DNA of 43,719 nucleotides from Planctomycetia bacterium (GCA_030527105.1 JAUNBK010000024.1:1-43719), one strand, 5' to 3'; positions 27,809 through 37,245 are shown, counted from the first letter of the stretch. Translations and numbers: made by a program. Notes: generated by a model from the sequence alone, not told the origin.

Positions 27809-29089
27809 TCACCAAGGCTTCCACTGCCCCGGAACGGCAATAGCATATTCGCCATTCTCGAGCGGTTTGACGGGAGCTTCGCTCGCCATCGTGAGTTGGT
27901 CATGATTCTCATAAATCATGAGAGCGGGACCGTTTTTCACAGCATCATCCCAACGAACAACCTGTCCGCTGTAGCTCGCCATACGACCAACGACGGCCGT
28001 CATGGAACTGTAGGCGCCGAGGTACGCTTCATTGAAGCGCTCGCCAGTCTTGATGGCAGCGATCAAATCGGTGTGTTCCTGCTGATAAGGACCTCTTCCG
28101 CCGCCGCGACCGGAGACGCTACCCCATCCCTTGGAGCCGTGGGCAGCTTCGGAAACTTGATTCCACGTGTTCGGCTGATGGCGACACTGGCTGAACATTT
28201 TTCGCCCGTCGGCATACGTGAACTCGCAGAAGTGGTGGTCATAGATTTCGCCATAGTTGGGGCTTCCCTTGCGGACTTCGCGTCCTCCCATGGCGTTGAC
28301 TTCCACCGGATGAGCGTATTTTTCGAACATGTTCGCGTTCGGATCGGTGACCGTCATGACCCAGTTTCCGATATCGAGATTATGAACGTGCTGCTCGCAG
28401 ATGTTGTCCCCGCAGAGCCAGTTGAAATAATACCAGTTTCTCATCTGATATTCCATCTCGCTCCACTCAGGCTGCCGCCCACGAACCCAAACGCCTCCGC
28501 CGTTCCAATAAACGCGAGTGTAGAGCACGTCGCCATATTTTCCATCGACGATATCTCTGGTGCCGTTGATGTAGGATTCCTGGTGGTGTCTCTGAAGCCC
28601 CACGCCGACCTTGAGACCTTTCTCGTCCGCCAGTTTGGCAGCCTCAATGAGCATGTTGAACCCGGGCGCATCGACGCAGCAAGGTTTTTCCATGAAGACG
28701 TGCTTCCCAGCTTCGATCGCGGCTTTGAAGTGGATGGGACGGAATCCCGGCGGGGTGGCGAGAATGACATAGTCGCAATCTACGGCGAGAGCTTTTCGAT
28801 AGGCGTCAAACCCCCAGAAGCACGCTTCCTGCGGAACTTTCAGCGCATCGGCGGCACCTTTGGCGTTTCCCTCGAACGCATCGGCAACCGCGACGACGAC
28901 GGTGTTTTCGTTCTGGAGGAAGTCGTTCGCGGCACCACGACCACGACCACCGCAGCCGATGAGGACTGCTTTGATTTTTTCATCACCATTGGCGTGCGCG
29001 GAACGCGAGACACTCAGCCCACCCATAGCGACGGCGCCAGCGGCAAGTCCTGAGACCTTGAGAAAGTTGCGACGATTGGTTTCACTCAT
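27809..29089 (-). CDS. Tat-exported Gfo/Idh/MocA-family oxidoreductase
   Basis: A 426-residue NAD(P)-dependent oxidoreductase. Tat signal NRRNFLKVSGLAAG lies at the N-terminus; the Rossmann motif is VLIGCGGRGRG; the family catalytic lysine is in FMEKPCC, and the substrate-side CEQHVHNLD block carries a conserved histidine. Such periplasmic sugar dehydrogenases are greatly expanded in planctomycetes. The open frame continues to 29212, but AAGGAG six bases before ATG 29089, together with the RRNFLK signal, sets the start. A promoter is at 29211-29240 and a hairpin terminator follows. The sugar substrate is unknown. Confidence 0.92.
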   Translation of the reverse strand: MSETNRRNFLKVSGLAAGAVAMGGLSVSRSAHANGDEKIKAVLIGCGGRGRGAANDFLQNENTVVVAVADAFEGNAKGAADALKVPQEACFWGFDAYRKALAVDCDYVILATPPGFRPIHFKAAIEAGKHVFMEKPCCVDAPGFNMLIEAAKLADEKGLKVGVGLQRHHQESYINGTRDIVDGKYGDVLYTRVYWNGGGVWVRGRQPEWSEMEYQMRNWYYFNWLCGDNICEQHVHNLDIGNWVMTVTDPNANMFEKYAHPVEVNAMGGREVRKGSPNYGEIYDHHFCEFTYADGRKMFSQCRHQPNTWNQVSEAAHGSKGWGSVSGRGGGRGPYQQEHTDLIAAIKTGERFNEAYLGAYSSMTAVVGRMASYSGQVVRWDDAVKNGPALMIYENHDQLTMASEAPVKPLENGEYAIAVPGQWKPW

Positions 29090-29210
29090 TATGTTCTCCT
29101 TAAATTGGGGTGATTTTTGTCGGACCGCCAAAACGGCGACAAAAAAAGATAGGAAGGTAATCATTGGGAAAAATCGCCTCAACGAAGCGATTCCCCGAAA
29201 CTGTGCCTTC

Positions 29211-29240
29211 ATTATGACACAGGGGAGGGGGATTTGTCAA
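29211..29240 (-). promoter_or_regulatory. promoter of the Gfo/Idh gene
   Basis: On the minus strand TTGACA (29240-29235) and CATAAT (29216-29211) with an 18-base spacer. Confidence 0.6.
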
Positions 29241-29370
29241 TAGCTTCCCATGGGATTTTCTCAAAAAAAGTCGAAAAAAAAGCAAAAAGTCATAAAAATT
29301 TCCCCCCAAATAGCGCGCGAACGTTTCGTCTGTTATGCGCAGGCGCTCCAATTCATTCAAGCGACTGGCT

Positions 29371-29413
29371 CGCCCGCCGTTGGGGCTTGCACACCACTCG
29401 GTTTGCAAACGTT
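29371..29413 (-). repeat. degenerate core of element A
   Basis: GCCCGCCGTTGGGGCTTGCACACC and CTCGGTTTGCAAACG resemble the element A core. The 622-base gap 29090-29711 otherwise holds the promoter above, a 10-base stem hairpin (29550-29559 with 29577-29586) and no convincing gene. Confidence 0.4.
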
Positions 29414-29711
29414 GTAAAAAATTGTGAAAAAAGGAATCACAAAGTGCGATGAGTACTTGCCATTTTCCCACGATCTATGACGCAGTAAGAGAGACCATTC
29501 AGTCGTTTTCCTCGGAATTATTCGCATTCTCGACGCTTTTGCTAAACTTCTGCGCCTGTATTTACGATAGAAGACAACAGGCGCAGTTTAAGATTGCTTT
29601 AGGGAATGATGTTTGCTTCCGTTCCTGACGTTTGGGTTCGTCGCAAAGTGGTTTTGGCTGTGCTTTTTTCTTCCCTCTCTGTCGTCGGAGTCGATCTTTC
29701 CTTCAAAAAAG

Positions 29712-30539
29712 CTACCAGACAAGAGTTTCAGCATCAAAAACCGGTCCCTCAACGCAGGTTCGACAATAATCCCACCCCTCGGGAGCGGCAGCGTCTTTTC
29801 GTTTTGTCACACACGTAAAACAAATACCCATCCCGCACGCCATGGGTGTTTCGAGTGAGACGAAACATGGAATAGAAGCATCTTTCGCAAGTCGAGCGAC
29901 ACTTTTCAACATCACTTCTGGACCACACGCATATATTTGCGCGTCTGTTGGAGCCGGGAGCGTGGCGATTTCCTCGTTGAGCAAGTCCGTGACGAAACCA
30001 TGCCGACCGACAGAACCATCGTCGGTGGCGCGCAGGAGACGGAGCCGGGATGGATTTTGGAGCGCAAGCTCTTGAAACTCTGGGAGGTGCTGCACATGCT
30101 GCGCGTCACGCCCCCCTAAAAGGAGCGAAATTTGACGCACAGCGGGGCGTTTGAGCAACTCTTCAGCCAAAAGGAACATGGGAGTTTGCCCAATTCCTCC
30201 CCCCACGAGAAGAGGGCGGACAGGAGCGGGGGCGAGAGGGAATCCGTTGCCGAGAGGTCCCCAAATTTCGAGCTTTGCCTCGGCGCACAGCCCAGAGAGC
30301 AGGCGCGTTCCTTTTCCCACCACGGCATAGACAATGTCCAACACATCGCCCTCGACGCGATAAATAGCAATCGGTCGCCCCAAAAGTGGCGCGAGCACCC
30401 CAGGGATACGCAACATAACGAACTGCCCCGGACGCACGCTGCGCGCAATCGAAGGAGACTCCACGCGCAATCGAAACGTATCCAACGCAATGCGCTTGTT
30501 CGAAAGAATCGGCAAAATCTCGTGATAAATCGTGTTCAT
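29712..30539 (-). CDS. pyrK: dihydroorotate dehydrogenase electron-transfer subunit PyrK
   Basis: A 275-residue ferredoxin-reductase-type flavoprotein. FAD-binding region RPGQFVMLRI and GRPIAIYRV; NAD-binding LLVGGGIGQTP; C-terminal 2Fe-2S ligands CGMGICFTCVT plus a distal CRTC, the PyrK arrangement. It transfers electrons from PyrD to NAD. No pyrD gene is in the window. Its ATG overlaps the clpS stop (ATGA), so the two are co-translated. Confidence 0.9.
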   Translation of the reverse strand: MNTIYHEILPILSNKRIALDTFRLRVESPSIARSVRPGQFVMLRIPGVLAPLLGRPIAIYRVEGDVLDIVYAVVGKGTRLLSGLCAEAKLEIWGPLGNGFPLAPAPVRPLLVGGGIGQTPMFLLAEELLKRPAVRQISLLLGGRDAQHVQHLPEFQELALQNPSRLRLLRATDDGSVGRHGFVTDLLNEEIATLPAPTDAQIYACGPEVMLKSVARLAKDASIPCFVSLETPMACGMGICFTCVTKRKDAAAPEGWDYCRTCVEGPVFDAETLVW

Positions 30540-30886
30540 GCGTCGTTAGAATCCTCCTCAATGGGTTCAATCGTTGCGAACATGGACGAGACGCACCCTT
30601 CCACCAACTCGTCGGCACCGAAGGACCGAATCTGGTTACGCTTAAGCTCAGCAACCTCGAGGGGATGAACGGCAACGCACACTTTCCCATGGGCATGGAC
30701 GGCTTGGGCAATCTGTCTGCCGTGGAGATGTGGATAGCCAAAGAGTTTCTTCATCATGCGGATGACATACTCAAAAGAATGGTCATCGTCGTTCCACAAA
30801 ATGACACGGTATTTTGGCTGCTTTTTACGTTTCTCTTGAACTTCGGTGTCTGTTTCGGGTGCTATTTCTACAGGAGGACACGACAT
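30536..30886 (-). CDS. clpS: ClpS adaptor for ClpAP/N-end rule proteolysis
   Basis: A 116-residue ClpS. The family block WNDDDHSFEYVIRMM is followed by HLHGRQIAQAVHAHGKV and an AELKRNQIR ending, the N-degron pocket and ClpA-contact residues. The frame opens at 30913, but AAAGGA lies before ATG 30886 (MSCPPVE). It is the first gene of a two-gene unit with pyrK. Confidence 0.93.
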   Translation of the reverse strand: MSCPPVEIAPETDTEVQEKRKKQPKYRVILWNDDDHSFEYVIRMMKKLFGYPHLHGRQIAQAVHAHGKVCVAVHPLEVAELKRNQIRSFGADELVEGCVSSMFATIEPIEEDSNDA

Positions 30887-31141
30887 GGCAATTTCCTTTC
30901 TCAAAATCGTCACGCACTTTGTTTATGCTGTTCAAATAAAGAAAACTCTCTATCGGAGGAACTCTGCCCAAACCCGACAGGATTTCGGAGAAGTGGAGCC
31001 TGAGTAACATATAAACACAACCGACATTTTACCAGAAATATTTTTATCGAACAGGGGGGAAGGGGAGATTTTTCCTCACGAACTTTGCCACCACTTCCGA
31101 TAGTGTCAAGTAGGGCGATTGTGCAAAATAAGAGAGTAAAA

Positions 31142-32188
31142 ATGCGTTATAATCCCATTTATGATGTTTGGGTATCGACGGCAGAGTGCCGGGCAAGAAG
31201 GCAGAATGATTTTCAATGCGCGCAGGAGAGGGAGTCTTCAACGCGTTGTTGTCCTTTTTGCGAAGGGAACGAGGGAAAGACGCCGAGCGAATTGGACGTA
31301 ATGATTCACGAGAAAACGTTGGACAATTATCGACGCCCAAACGCGCCTGGGTGGAAGGTTCGGGCTGTGCCAAATCGCTTCCCTTTCATGAAGGCGGACG
31401 ACGTGCCGACTCCGCAAATGTTCGGTCCCTACGTGAGTCGAAAGGACGTCGGACGACAAGAGGTGCTCATTGATGTGCCGCACCACGTTCGTAGCGTGCA
31501 AGAGCTCAACGAGGAGGAATTCCAATATCTCGTCCACTTCTACCACCGCAGAATGCATCAGGCGCGCAAAGAAAATCGGTGGCGGTACGCGCAGCTCTTC
31601 AAAAATCAAGGAGTGGAGGCTGGCGCGTCCATTGAGCACATCCACTCCCAGCTGGTTGCCATGTCGTTCGTTCCCGCGTCGATTCGGATGGAGCAGATAT
31701 TTCTCGCCGATTATCGTGAGCAAACGCAGCGTTGTTGGCATTGCGACGCGCTCGAGTATGAGAGGGGCGAGCGTTGCCGAGTCGTTTGCGAGAGCGAGTA
31801 TTTTTTCGCATTTTGTCCTTTTGCGTCGCGTTTTATGGGGGAGGTTCATATATCGCCCAAACGCCACGCGAGTTGCTTTGTGCAGTCGACGCGCGAGGAG
31901 TTGGACGACTTGGCGCAAACGGTCCGAAACGTTCTATGTCGTCTCCCCCACGTTGTTTCGCCATCGGCATTCAACCTCGTTTTGCGCACATCGCCATGGT
32001 CGTACAATGCGGAAGGGGCGCGCGCAGACGAAAACTTCCACTGGAGGTTTGAGATTCTCCCTCGCACGGCAAAATGGGCAGGATACGAAATGGGCACCGG
32101 CTGCTGCGTGAATTCGCTCGCGCCAGAGAGTGCCGCTATGAAGTACGCGACGGCGGGACGATTGGCTGGACAGATCGTAGAAAAATGA
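31142..32188 (+). CDS. galT: galactose-1-phosphate uridylyltransferase-like (HIT superfamily)
   Basis: A 348-residue GalT-like nucleotidyltransferase. It has the zinc-type CPFCEGNE block, the VGRQEVLIDVPHH block and the active-site IEHIHSQLVAM, whose middle histidine would carry the UMP. ATG 31142 gives the MRYNPIYDVWV family start; the open frame upstream has no support. The ribosome site (AGAGAG) is weak. No other Leloir gene is adjacent, so another sugar-1-phosphate or an ADP-glucose-type phosphorylase is possible. Confidence 0.78.
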   Translation: MRYNPIYDVWVSTAECRARRQNDFQCAQERESSTRCCPFCEGNEGKTPSELDVMIHEKTLDNYRRPNAPGWKVRAVPNRFPFMKADDVPTPQMFGPYVSRKDVGRQEVLIDVPHHVRSVQELNEEEFQYLVHFYHRRMHQARKENRWRYAQLFKNQGVEAGASIEHIHSQLVAMSFVPASIRMEQIFLADYREQTQRCWHCDALEYERGERCRVVCESEYFFAFCPFASRFMGEVHISPKRHASCFVQSTREELDDLAQTVRNVLCRLPHVVSPSAFNLVLRTSPWSYNAEGARADENFHWRFEILPRTAKWAGYEMGTGCCVNSLAPESAAMKYATAGRLAGQIVEK

Positions 32189-32288
32189 GGACTCTCTTCG
32201 CGCGATATACTGGTTCTCAAAAGGATATGAGCGCCAGTATGGAATCCGACTGCCACGAGGTTTCGTGGTTGCGGTGTCGACCCAAAGG

Positions 32289-32332
32289 CGTCGTGGGGTT
32301 AGAACCGAGTCCCTATAGACGTTTTTTTTGGA
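32289..32332 (+). terminator. possible terminator after galT
   Basis: CGTC and GGGG pair imperfectly with CCCT and GACG (32289-32329), followed by eight T. Weak stem. Confidence 0.35.
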
Positions 32333-32390
32333 ACAATCCGAAAGAAATGCTCCTTTTTTTGGAAATTTTCATTTTTTTGTCCGATACCAC

Positions 32391-32420
32391 TTGTACTAAT
32401 CCCCCTCTTTCGAGTATAAT
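32391..32420 (+). promoter_or_regulatory. promoter of the acidic-protein gene
   Basis: TTGTAC (32391-32396) and TATAAT (32415-32420), 18-base spacer, 48 bases before the ATG. Confidence 0.55.
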
Positions 32421-32467
32421 ATGGGGTGATTAATGACCTCACCACTTTATTACGTGCGGAGAATGCA

Positions 32468-32923
32468 ATGAGCGATATGGAAGAAAAAGAAGATCAGCTG
32501 GATTTTGATAAATCGGCGTGGGAAGATATCCCCGAAGAGGGGGACAGCGACGAATATGAAGAGGTCGAGTACGAAGAAGATGCGGACGACGCCGAATATG
32601 AGGGTGCTGAGTACGAAGAGGGTGCCGAAGATGAGGTCTCTGACGAGGACGGCGCTGAGGAGACTGGCGAAGAGTACGAAGACGAGCACGAGGGTGACGA
32701 GGGTGAAGAGTACGCCGACGAAGAGGGTGACGTGCCCGACGAGGAGTATGTGCCCGAGGAGGAGGAGAAGAAAAAGGGATTCCTACAGGCTTTCTTCGAG
32801 GACAAGACTGTTTTCGACGTCATGCTTTGGTGCGCATTTGGTGCCCTGATCTTGGGAATTGTCTTTATGCTCCTCGTTTATACGAATCTGGGGCTGTACC
32901 TCTATCCCCCGATGAACCCGTGA
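32468..32923 (+). CDS. acidic single-pass membrane protein
   Basis: A 151-residue protein I do not recognise. About 95 residues are dominated by Glu, Asp and Tyr (units such as EYEE and DEEG), then EEKKKGF, an amphipathic stretch, and one membrane helix (LWCAFGALILGIVFMLLVY) near the C-terminus. A tail-anchored topology with a charged cytoplasmic part is likely. GGAG is six bases before ATG 32468; GTG 32426 would extend it without support. It is 35 bases before the enolase-superfamily gene. Confidence 0.75.
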   Translation: MSDMEEKEDQLDFDKSAWEDIPEEGDSDEYEEVEYEEDADDAEYEGAEYEEGAEDEVSDEDGAEETGEEYEDEHEGDEGEEYADEEGDVPDEEYVPEEEEKKKGFLQAFFEDKTVFDVMLWCAFGALILGIVFMLLVYTNLGLYLYPPMNP

Positions 32924-32925
32924 GC

Positions 32926-32953
32926 TTGAGAATTGAAAATTGAGGATTGAGGA
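32926..32953 (+). repeat. four heptamer tandem repeats at a ribosome site
   Basis: TTGAGAA, TTGAAAA, TTGAGGA, TTGAGGA occur in tandem. The last GAGGA is five bases before the start codon of the next gene and acts as its ribosome site. Confidence 0.75.
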
Positions 32954-32958
32954 TTGCA

Positions 32959-34320
32959 ATGAAGCAAACGGACATTCGCATACGAGAAATTAAAGCGTGG
33001 ACGGAGCATTTCGACTACCGCACGCCGATGAAGTTTGGTGGGCGCGTGGTCGACTCGGTCGTCATTTTGAACGTCTCGGCTCAGGTCGAATCTCGTGTGG
33101 GGCGCTCATCCGTGGGGTTTGGTTCCATGACGATGGGCAACGCTTGGGCGTGGATTCCTCAATCCGCGACGGGGGAGCAGACGTTGGCTGCCATGCTCGA
33201 GTTCGCTCAAAAGTTGGCGGCGCGCGTCGGGCAACTGAGCGATTTTGGGCATCCGCTTGAGTTGTGCCGAACCATCTCCGAGTGCTACGCGGAAGTCGCT
33301 CAAGAGACCGCGATCGAAGCTGGTCTGGCGGAAGATTTCCCCATCTTGGCGGCGCTCGTTGCGGCAAGTCCGTTTGAGGCGGCCCTTTTCGACGCCTATG
33401 GCAAGTTGCATGGTGCGGACGTCTTCTCGCTCTTGGGGGAAGATTTCGTCAATTCGGATCTCTCTGCCTACTTGGGCGCTCCTTTTTCGGGCGAGTATTT
33501 GGATCGCTATGTGCTTGCGAGACCAAAACCCTTCATGCCGCTGTATCATTTGGTTGGAGGGTTGGATCCTCTCGTAGACGCAGATATTCCGCAGCGTCTC
33601 GACGATGGTCTGCCGGAGACTCTCGGCGAGTGGATTCTCGCGGATGGTCTCACGCACTTGAAAATCAAGCTCAATGGCGACAATTTAGAGCGAGACGTCG
33701 AGCGTTTTGTGCGTGTGGAGCAAGCGACAAAAGAGGCGCAAACTCTGCGTGGTGTGTCGAATTGGGTCTATTCGGCAGACTTTAACGAACGCTGCCCCAG
33801 CGAGGAATATGTCCTCGAATGGCTCACGAAAACGCGCGAAAGGACGCCCGAGGGCGCGGAACGGCTCCAATATATCGAGCAGCCGACTCATCGCGACTTG
33901 CGGCGACTTCCTCGAATCGAGATGTTTCGCGCGGCAAAAATCCGCCCCGTCGTGATTGATGAGTCTCTCGTCGACTTCCAAACCCTCCTTCTCGCGCGCG
34001 AGTTGGGCTACTCCGGCGTGGCGCTCAAAGCGTGCAAGGGTCTGCACGAGGCGCTTCTTATGGGCGCGGCGGCGCAAAAGTTCGACATGTTCTTGTGTGT
34101 TCAGGATCTCACGTGTCCCGGCGCGTCCTTTTTGCTCAGCGCGTCGCTTGCCGCGCACATTCCCACCGTCGCCGCGATCGAAGGGAACGCACGCCAATAT
34201 TGTCCCACCGCCAACACGACTTGGGCGGCACGATACCCCACCATGTTTGGCGTGAGCGAGGGTCGCATTCAAACGGGTGTTCTTCACGAACCTGGCGTCG
34301 GGTTTGAGTTCGCGGGCTGA
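32959..34320 (+). CDS. enolase-superfamily (mandelate racemase/muconate lactonising) enzyme
   Basis: A 453-residue enolase-superfamily barrel. Visible catalytic elements: HLKIKLNGD (KxK base, about 234), YSADFNE (metal Asp, about 272), YIEQPTH (metal Glu, about 306), VIDES (metal Asp/Glu, about 332), and ALKACKG (second base, about 357). The pattern resembles dipeptide epimerase/muconate-type members, but the substrate cannot be set. Start ATG 32959 is chosen from the GAGGA site. It may be co-transcribed with the acidic protein gene. Confidence 0.87.
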   Translation: MKQTDIRIREIKAWTEHFDYRTPMKFGGRVVDSVVILNVSAQVESRVGRSSVGFGSMTMGNAWAWIPQSATGEQTLAAMLEFAQKLAARVGQLSDFGHPLELCRTISECYAEVAQETAIEAGLAEDFPILAALVAASPFEAALFDAYGKLHGADVFSLLGEDFVNSDLSAYLGAPFSGEYLDRYVLARPKPFMPLYHLVGGLDPLVDADIPQRLDDGLPETLGEWILADGLTHLKIKLNGDNLERDVERFVRVEQATKEAQTLRGVSNWVYSADFNERCPSEEYVLEWLTKTRERTPEGAERLQYIEQPTHRDLRRLPRIEMFRAAKIRPVVIDESLVDFQTLLLARELGYSGVALKACKGLHEALLMGAAAQKFDMFLCVQDLTCPGASFLLSASLAAHIPTVAAIEGNARQYCPTANTTWAARYPTMFGVSEGRIQTGVLHEPGVGFEFAG

Positions 34321-34344
34321 TTCGATGCGTCTGAAGAAGATTGT

Positions 34345-34420
34345 GGGTGCCTCCGAATTTTGGTGGTTAAAATAGGAAAAAAAGGATGTTTTGACTTACC
34401 GGAGCCGAGAACGAAGCGCT
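34345..34420 (+). repeat. element B copy 1
   Basis: GGGTGCCTCCGAATTTTGGT, GGTTAAAATAGG and GGAGCCGAGAACGAAGCGC match a reverse copy at 43361-43445. It fills much of the gap before purA. Confidence 0.6.
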
Positions 34421-34619
34421 GGGCGGTTCTCCCTCCCGTCCTGAACTCCAGGTTCCTGAGAATTTCGAGCGCCAACTTTTTTAATCGCCCCCTTTTCGGT
34501 GGCTCACAATGTGTGGGGTGGGGCTTGAATTTTTCTCTCATTATGATAGAATCAGGCGGTTGTTTAGCGCGAGGGTCGCGTTGGGGCTGTTTGGTTGTTT
34601 CGGAAGTGAGAGGTGTGCC

Positions 34620-35903
34620 GTGGGTGCTACGTGCGTGGTCGGACTCCAATGGGGAGACGAAGCGAAAGGGAAAATTGTCGACATTCTGACGGAAAAACAC
34701 GACATTGTCGTCCGCTATCAAGGTGGCGCGAATGCGGGTCATACGGTCGTTTTCGACGGCAAAAAGTACAAACTCTCGCTCATTCCAAGCGGCATTTTTC
34801 GCCCAAATGTTCAGTGTGTCGTCGCGGGCGGCGTCGTGCTCAATCCGCAAAACTTCATTCAGGAGATGGATGGACTCATTGCGCAGGGAATCGACTGCCA
34901 AAACCTCCTCATCAGCACGCGCGCCCATATCATCATGCCGTGGCATTTTGAGGAAGATCGACTGATGAATCGCACCACCTCGGGCGAAAACATCGGCACC
35001 ACCATGCGTGGTATTGGTCCTTGCTATCGCGACAAGGTGGGTAGAAGTTGGGCAATTCGTCTTGGCGACCTGTATCGAGAAGAGTTCCCGCAGCGCGTGA
35101 AGATGATTTGCGAGACCAAAAACCGTCTCCTTTTTGGGATGGATCCTGAGGGTGGGGAGAATCGGCTCGATGCGGAGAAAATCACGGCGGACTACCTCCT
35201 TTATGCGGATCGTCTCCGACCGATGGCGACCGACACGACGGCGTACCTTCTCGACGCATTGGACAGTGGCAAGAAAATCCTGTGCGAGGGTGCCCAGGGC
35301 GCGCTTTTGGACATTGATCATGGTACTTTCCCATACGTCACGAGCAGCAATAGTTCTGGCGTCGGGGTATGCAGCGGCGCGGGGCTTCCTGCCAAATCGA
35401 TTGAAAAACTCGTTGGAATCATCAAGGCGTACACCACGCGCGTCGGCGGAGGACCTTTCCCCACCGAGCAGGACAACGAAATTGGGCAGCTTATTCGCGA
35501 CGAAGGGAACGAGTACGGCACCGTCACGCGGCGTCCGCGGCGCTGCGGGTGGTTTGATGCCGTTGCGGCGCGTTATACGGCTCGGCTCAGTGGGGCGACG
35601 TGTCTTTCCGTCATGTTGTTGGACGTGTTAAGCAAGCTGCCGGAGATTCAGATTTGCACGGAGTACGAACTCAACGGCGAGCGCACGTCGCATTTCCCCG
35701 CGCATGTCGACGATTTGCGCCTCGTCAAGCCGCACTACATTACGCTTCCCGGTTGGCTTGAGGACATTACTAAAGCTCAATCGTGGGACGATCTTCCGAC
35801 CAACGCGCAGAACTACGTCCGAAAAATTGGCGAGATCATTGGCGTCCCGGTGGAAATCGTTTCTGTGGGACCCGATCGGAAGCAGACTATTTTCGTGAAA
35901 TAG
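34620..35903 (+). CDS. purA: adenylosuccinate synthase
   Basis: PurA converts IMP and aspartate to adenylosuccinate. The 427-residue length fits when translation starts at GTG 34620 (VGATCVVGLQWGDEAKGK); AGAGG precedes it by six bases. A longer frame back to 34509 has no support. Conserved parts: the GDE(A)KGK phosphate loop (usual GDEGKGK), GGANAGHT, GTTMRGIGPCY, SSNSSGVGV, and TRVGGGPFPTE. Confidence 0.95.
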   Translation: MGATCVVGLQWGDEAKGKIVDILTEKHDIVVRYQGGANAGHTVVFDGKKYKLSLIPSGIFRPNVQCVVAGGVVLNPQNFIQEMDGLIAQGIDCQNLLISTRAHIIMPWHFEEDRLMNRTTSGENIGTTMRGIGPCYRDKVGRSWAIRLGDLYREEFPQRVKMICETKNRLLFGMDPEGGENRLDAEKITADYLLYADRLRPMATDTTAYLLDALDSGKKILCEGAQGALLDIDHGTFPYVTSSNSSGVGVCSGAGLPAKSIEKLVGIIKAYTTRVGGGPFPTEQDNEIGQLIRDEGNEYGTVTRRPRRCGWFDAVAARYTARLSGATCLSVMLLDVLSKLPEIQICTEYELNGERTSHFPAHVDDLRLVKPHYITLPGWLEDITKAQSWDDLPTNAQNYVRKIGEIIGVPVEIVSVGPDRKQTIFVK

Positions 35904-35930
35904 CGCGGACGGTTGAGAGGAGCGCATGGC

Positions 35931-37160
35931 ATGAAGGACGAAAGGATTCTCGAGCAGAATGCGGCGCGGGAGGAGTTAGACGGTCGTCGAGAGCGTTTTC
36001 TCGCCCAGATGGAGGAAGAGCATCCCGATTGGACGACGGCAGTTCTGGTCGATCGTGTCAATATGCTCTATTTCTGCGGCACGATGCAGGACGGAATCCT
36101 CGTTTTTCGTAGGGATGGGGCGCGGTTTTTGTTCGTGCGTCGAAGTTTCGAGCGCGCTTGCGACGAATCGCGACTGCCGACGGACGAGATTCTGCCGATG
36201 CGAAGTTTTCGCGACATGATTCCCCACGTGGGTGAGAATTGGGGCGAAACGTACTTCGAGTTGGAGGTACTCCCGGTTGCGATGCTGGAGAGGTTGCGGC
36301 GATATTTTCGGATGGATGCCGTCGCGTCGATGGATCGTTCGATTTCGAAGGTGCGAGCGATCAAATCCGCGTGGGAACTCGCTTGGATGCGCAAGTCGGG
36401 CGAGGAGCATCGCGTTTTTCTTGAGGAGAAAATCCCGGAATTGCTACGGACGGGAATTTCCGAGGCGGATTTTGCGGCGGCGCTCTATGATTCCGCCCTC
36501 CGGTTCGGGTATCAGGGCGTGTCGCGTTTTTCGATGTTCCAAAACGAGGTGGGCTTTGGGCAATATGGATTCGGAGAGAATTCGCTCTATCCGACGAATT
36601 TCGACGGACCGGGCGGGTCGCGCGGCATGTCGGCTGCCATACCTTTCATCGGATCGCGAGAGAGAACGCTTCAGCCGGGGGATTCGGTTTTTGCGGACAT
36701 GGGCTATGGCGTAAATGGGTATCATACGGACAAAACGCAGGTCTATTTTTTCACGGATGGCGATTCGCGTTGGCGCATTCCGACCGCCGCGCTTGAGGCG
36801 CACGAAGCGTGTCGAGAGATTCAAATCCGCGTTGCGTCCATGCTTCGACCTGGGGCACGTCCGTCCGAAATATATCGTGAGATCATGGAGTCTCTTTCGT
36901 CCGAGTTTCTCGTCAATTTTCAAGGTTTTGGATCGCGGCAAGTCAAATTTCTCGGGCATGGTATTGGACTTCATGTGGATGAGTACCCTGTCTTGGCGCG
37001 AGGGTTTGACGATCCGCTTGAGGAGAACATGGTGCTGGCGGTAGAGCCGAAGAAGGGCGTGGCGGAATTCGGAACGGTGGGTGTCGAGGACACGTATCTC
37101 GTCACGACCGCTGGCGGCGTTTGTCTCACGGGCGGCGGAAGAGAGATTCTTGTTCGATAG
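35931..37160 (+). CDS. M24-family Xaa-Pro aminopeptidase
   Basis: A 409-residue M24 metallopeptidase. Metal ligands are visible: FADMGYGV (Asp), YHTDKTQVY (Asp), GHGIGLHVDEYP (His), AVEPK (Glu), and VGVEDTYLV (Glu). The N-terminal creatinase-like domain precedes them. GAGAGGAG eight bases upstream supports ATG 35931. It follows purA by 27 bases, likely on one transcript. Function as prolidase versus aminopeptidase P is not set. Confidence 0.88.
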   Translation: MKDERILEQNAAREELDGRRERFLAQMEEEHPDWTTAVLVDRVNMLYFCGTMQDGILVFRRDGARFLFVRRSFERACDESRLPTDEILPMRSFRDMIPHVGENWGETYFELEVLPVAMLERLRRYFRMDAVASMDRSISKVRAIKSAWELAWMRKSGEEHRVFLEEKIPELLRTGISEADFAAALYDSALRFGYQGVSRFSMFQNEVGFGQYGFGENSLYPTNFDGPGGSRGMSAAIPFIGSRERTLQPGDSVFADMGYGVNGYHTDKTQVYFFTDGDSRWRIPTAALEAHEACREIQIRVASMLRPGARPSEIYREIMESLSSEFLVNFQGFGSRQVKFLGHGIGLHVDEYPVLARGFDDPLEENMVLAVEPKKGVAEFGTVGVEDTYLVTTAGGVCLTGGGREILVR

Positions 37161-37216
37161 GTCTCTCCCTTTTTTCGCTTTTTTTCACTTTTTTTCTCAA
37201 AAACTCTTCTCCCCGC

Positions 37217-37245
37217 TTGATTTTTGACTTGTCTTGTGTTAGAAT
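37217..37245 (+). promoter_or_regulatory. promoter of the NfeD-stomatin pair
   Basis: TTGATT (37217-37222) and TAGAAT (37240-37245) are 17 bases apart, about 80 bases before the nfeD start. Confidence 0.5.

Noticed and set aside
29449..29628. 59-codon plus-strand frame (MSTCHFPTIYD start)
   Set aside because: The AAGGAA upstream is too far away, no family is recognised, and a perfect 10-base stem hairpin lies inside; not enough to call a gene.
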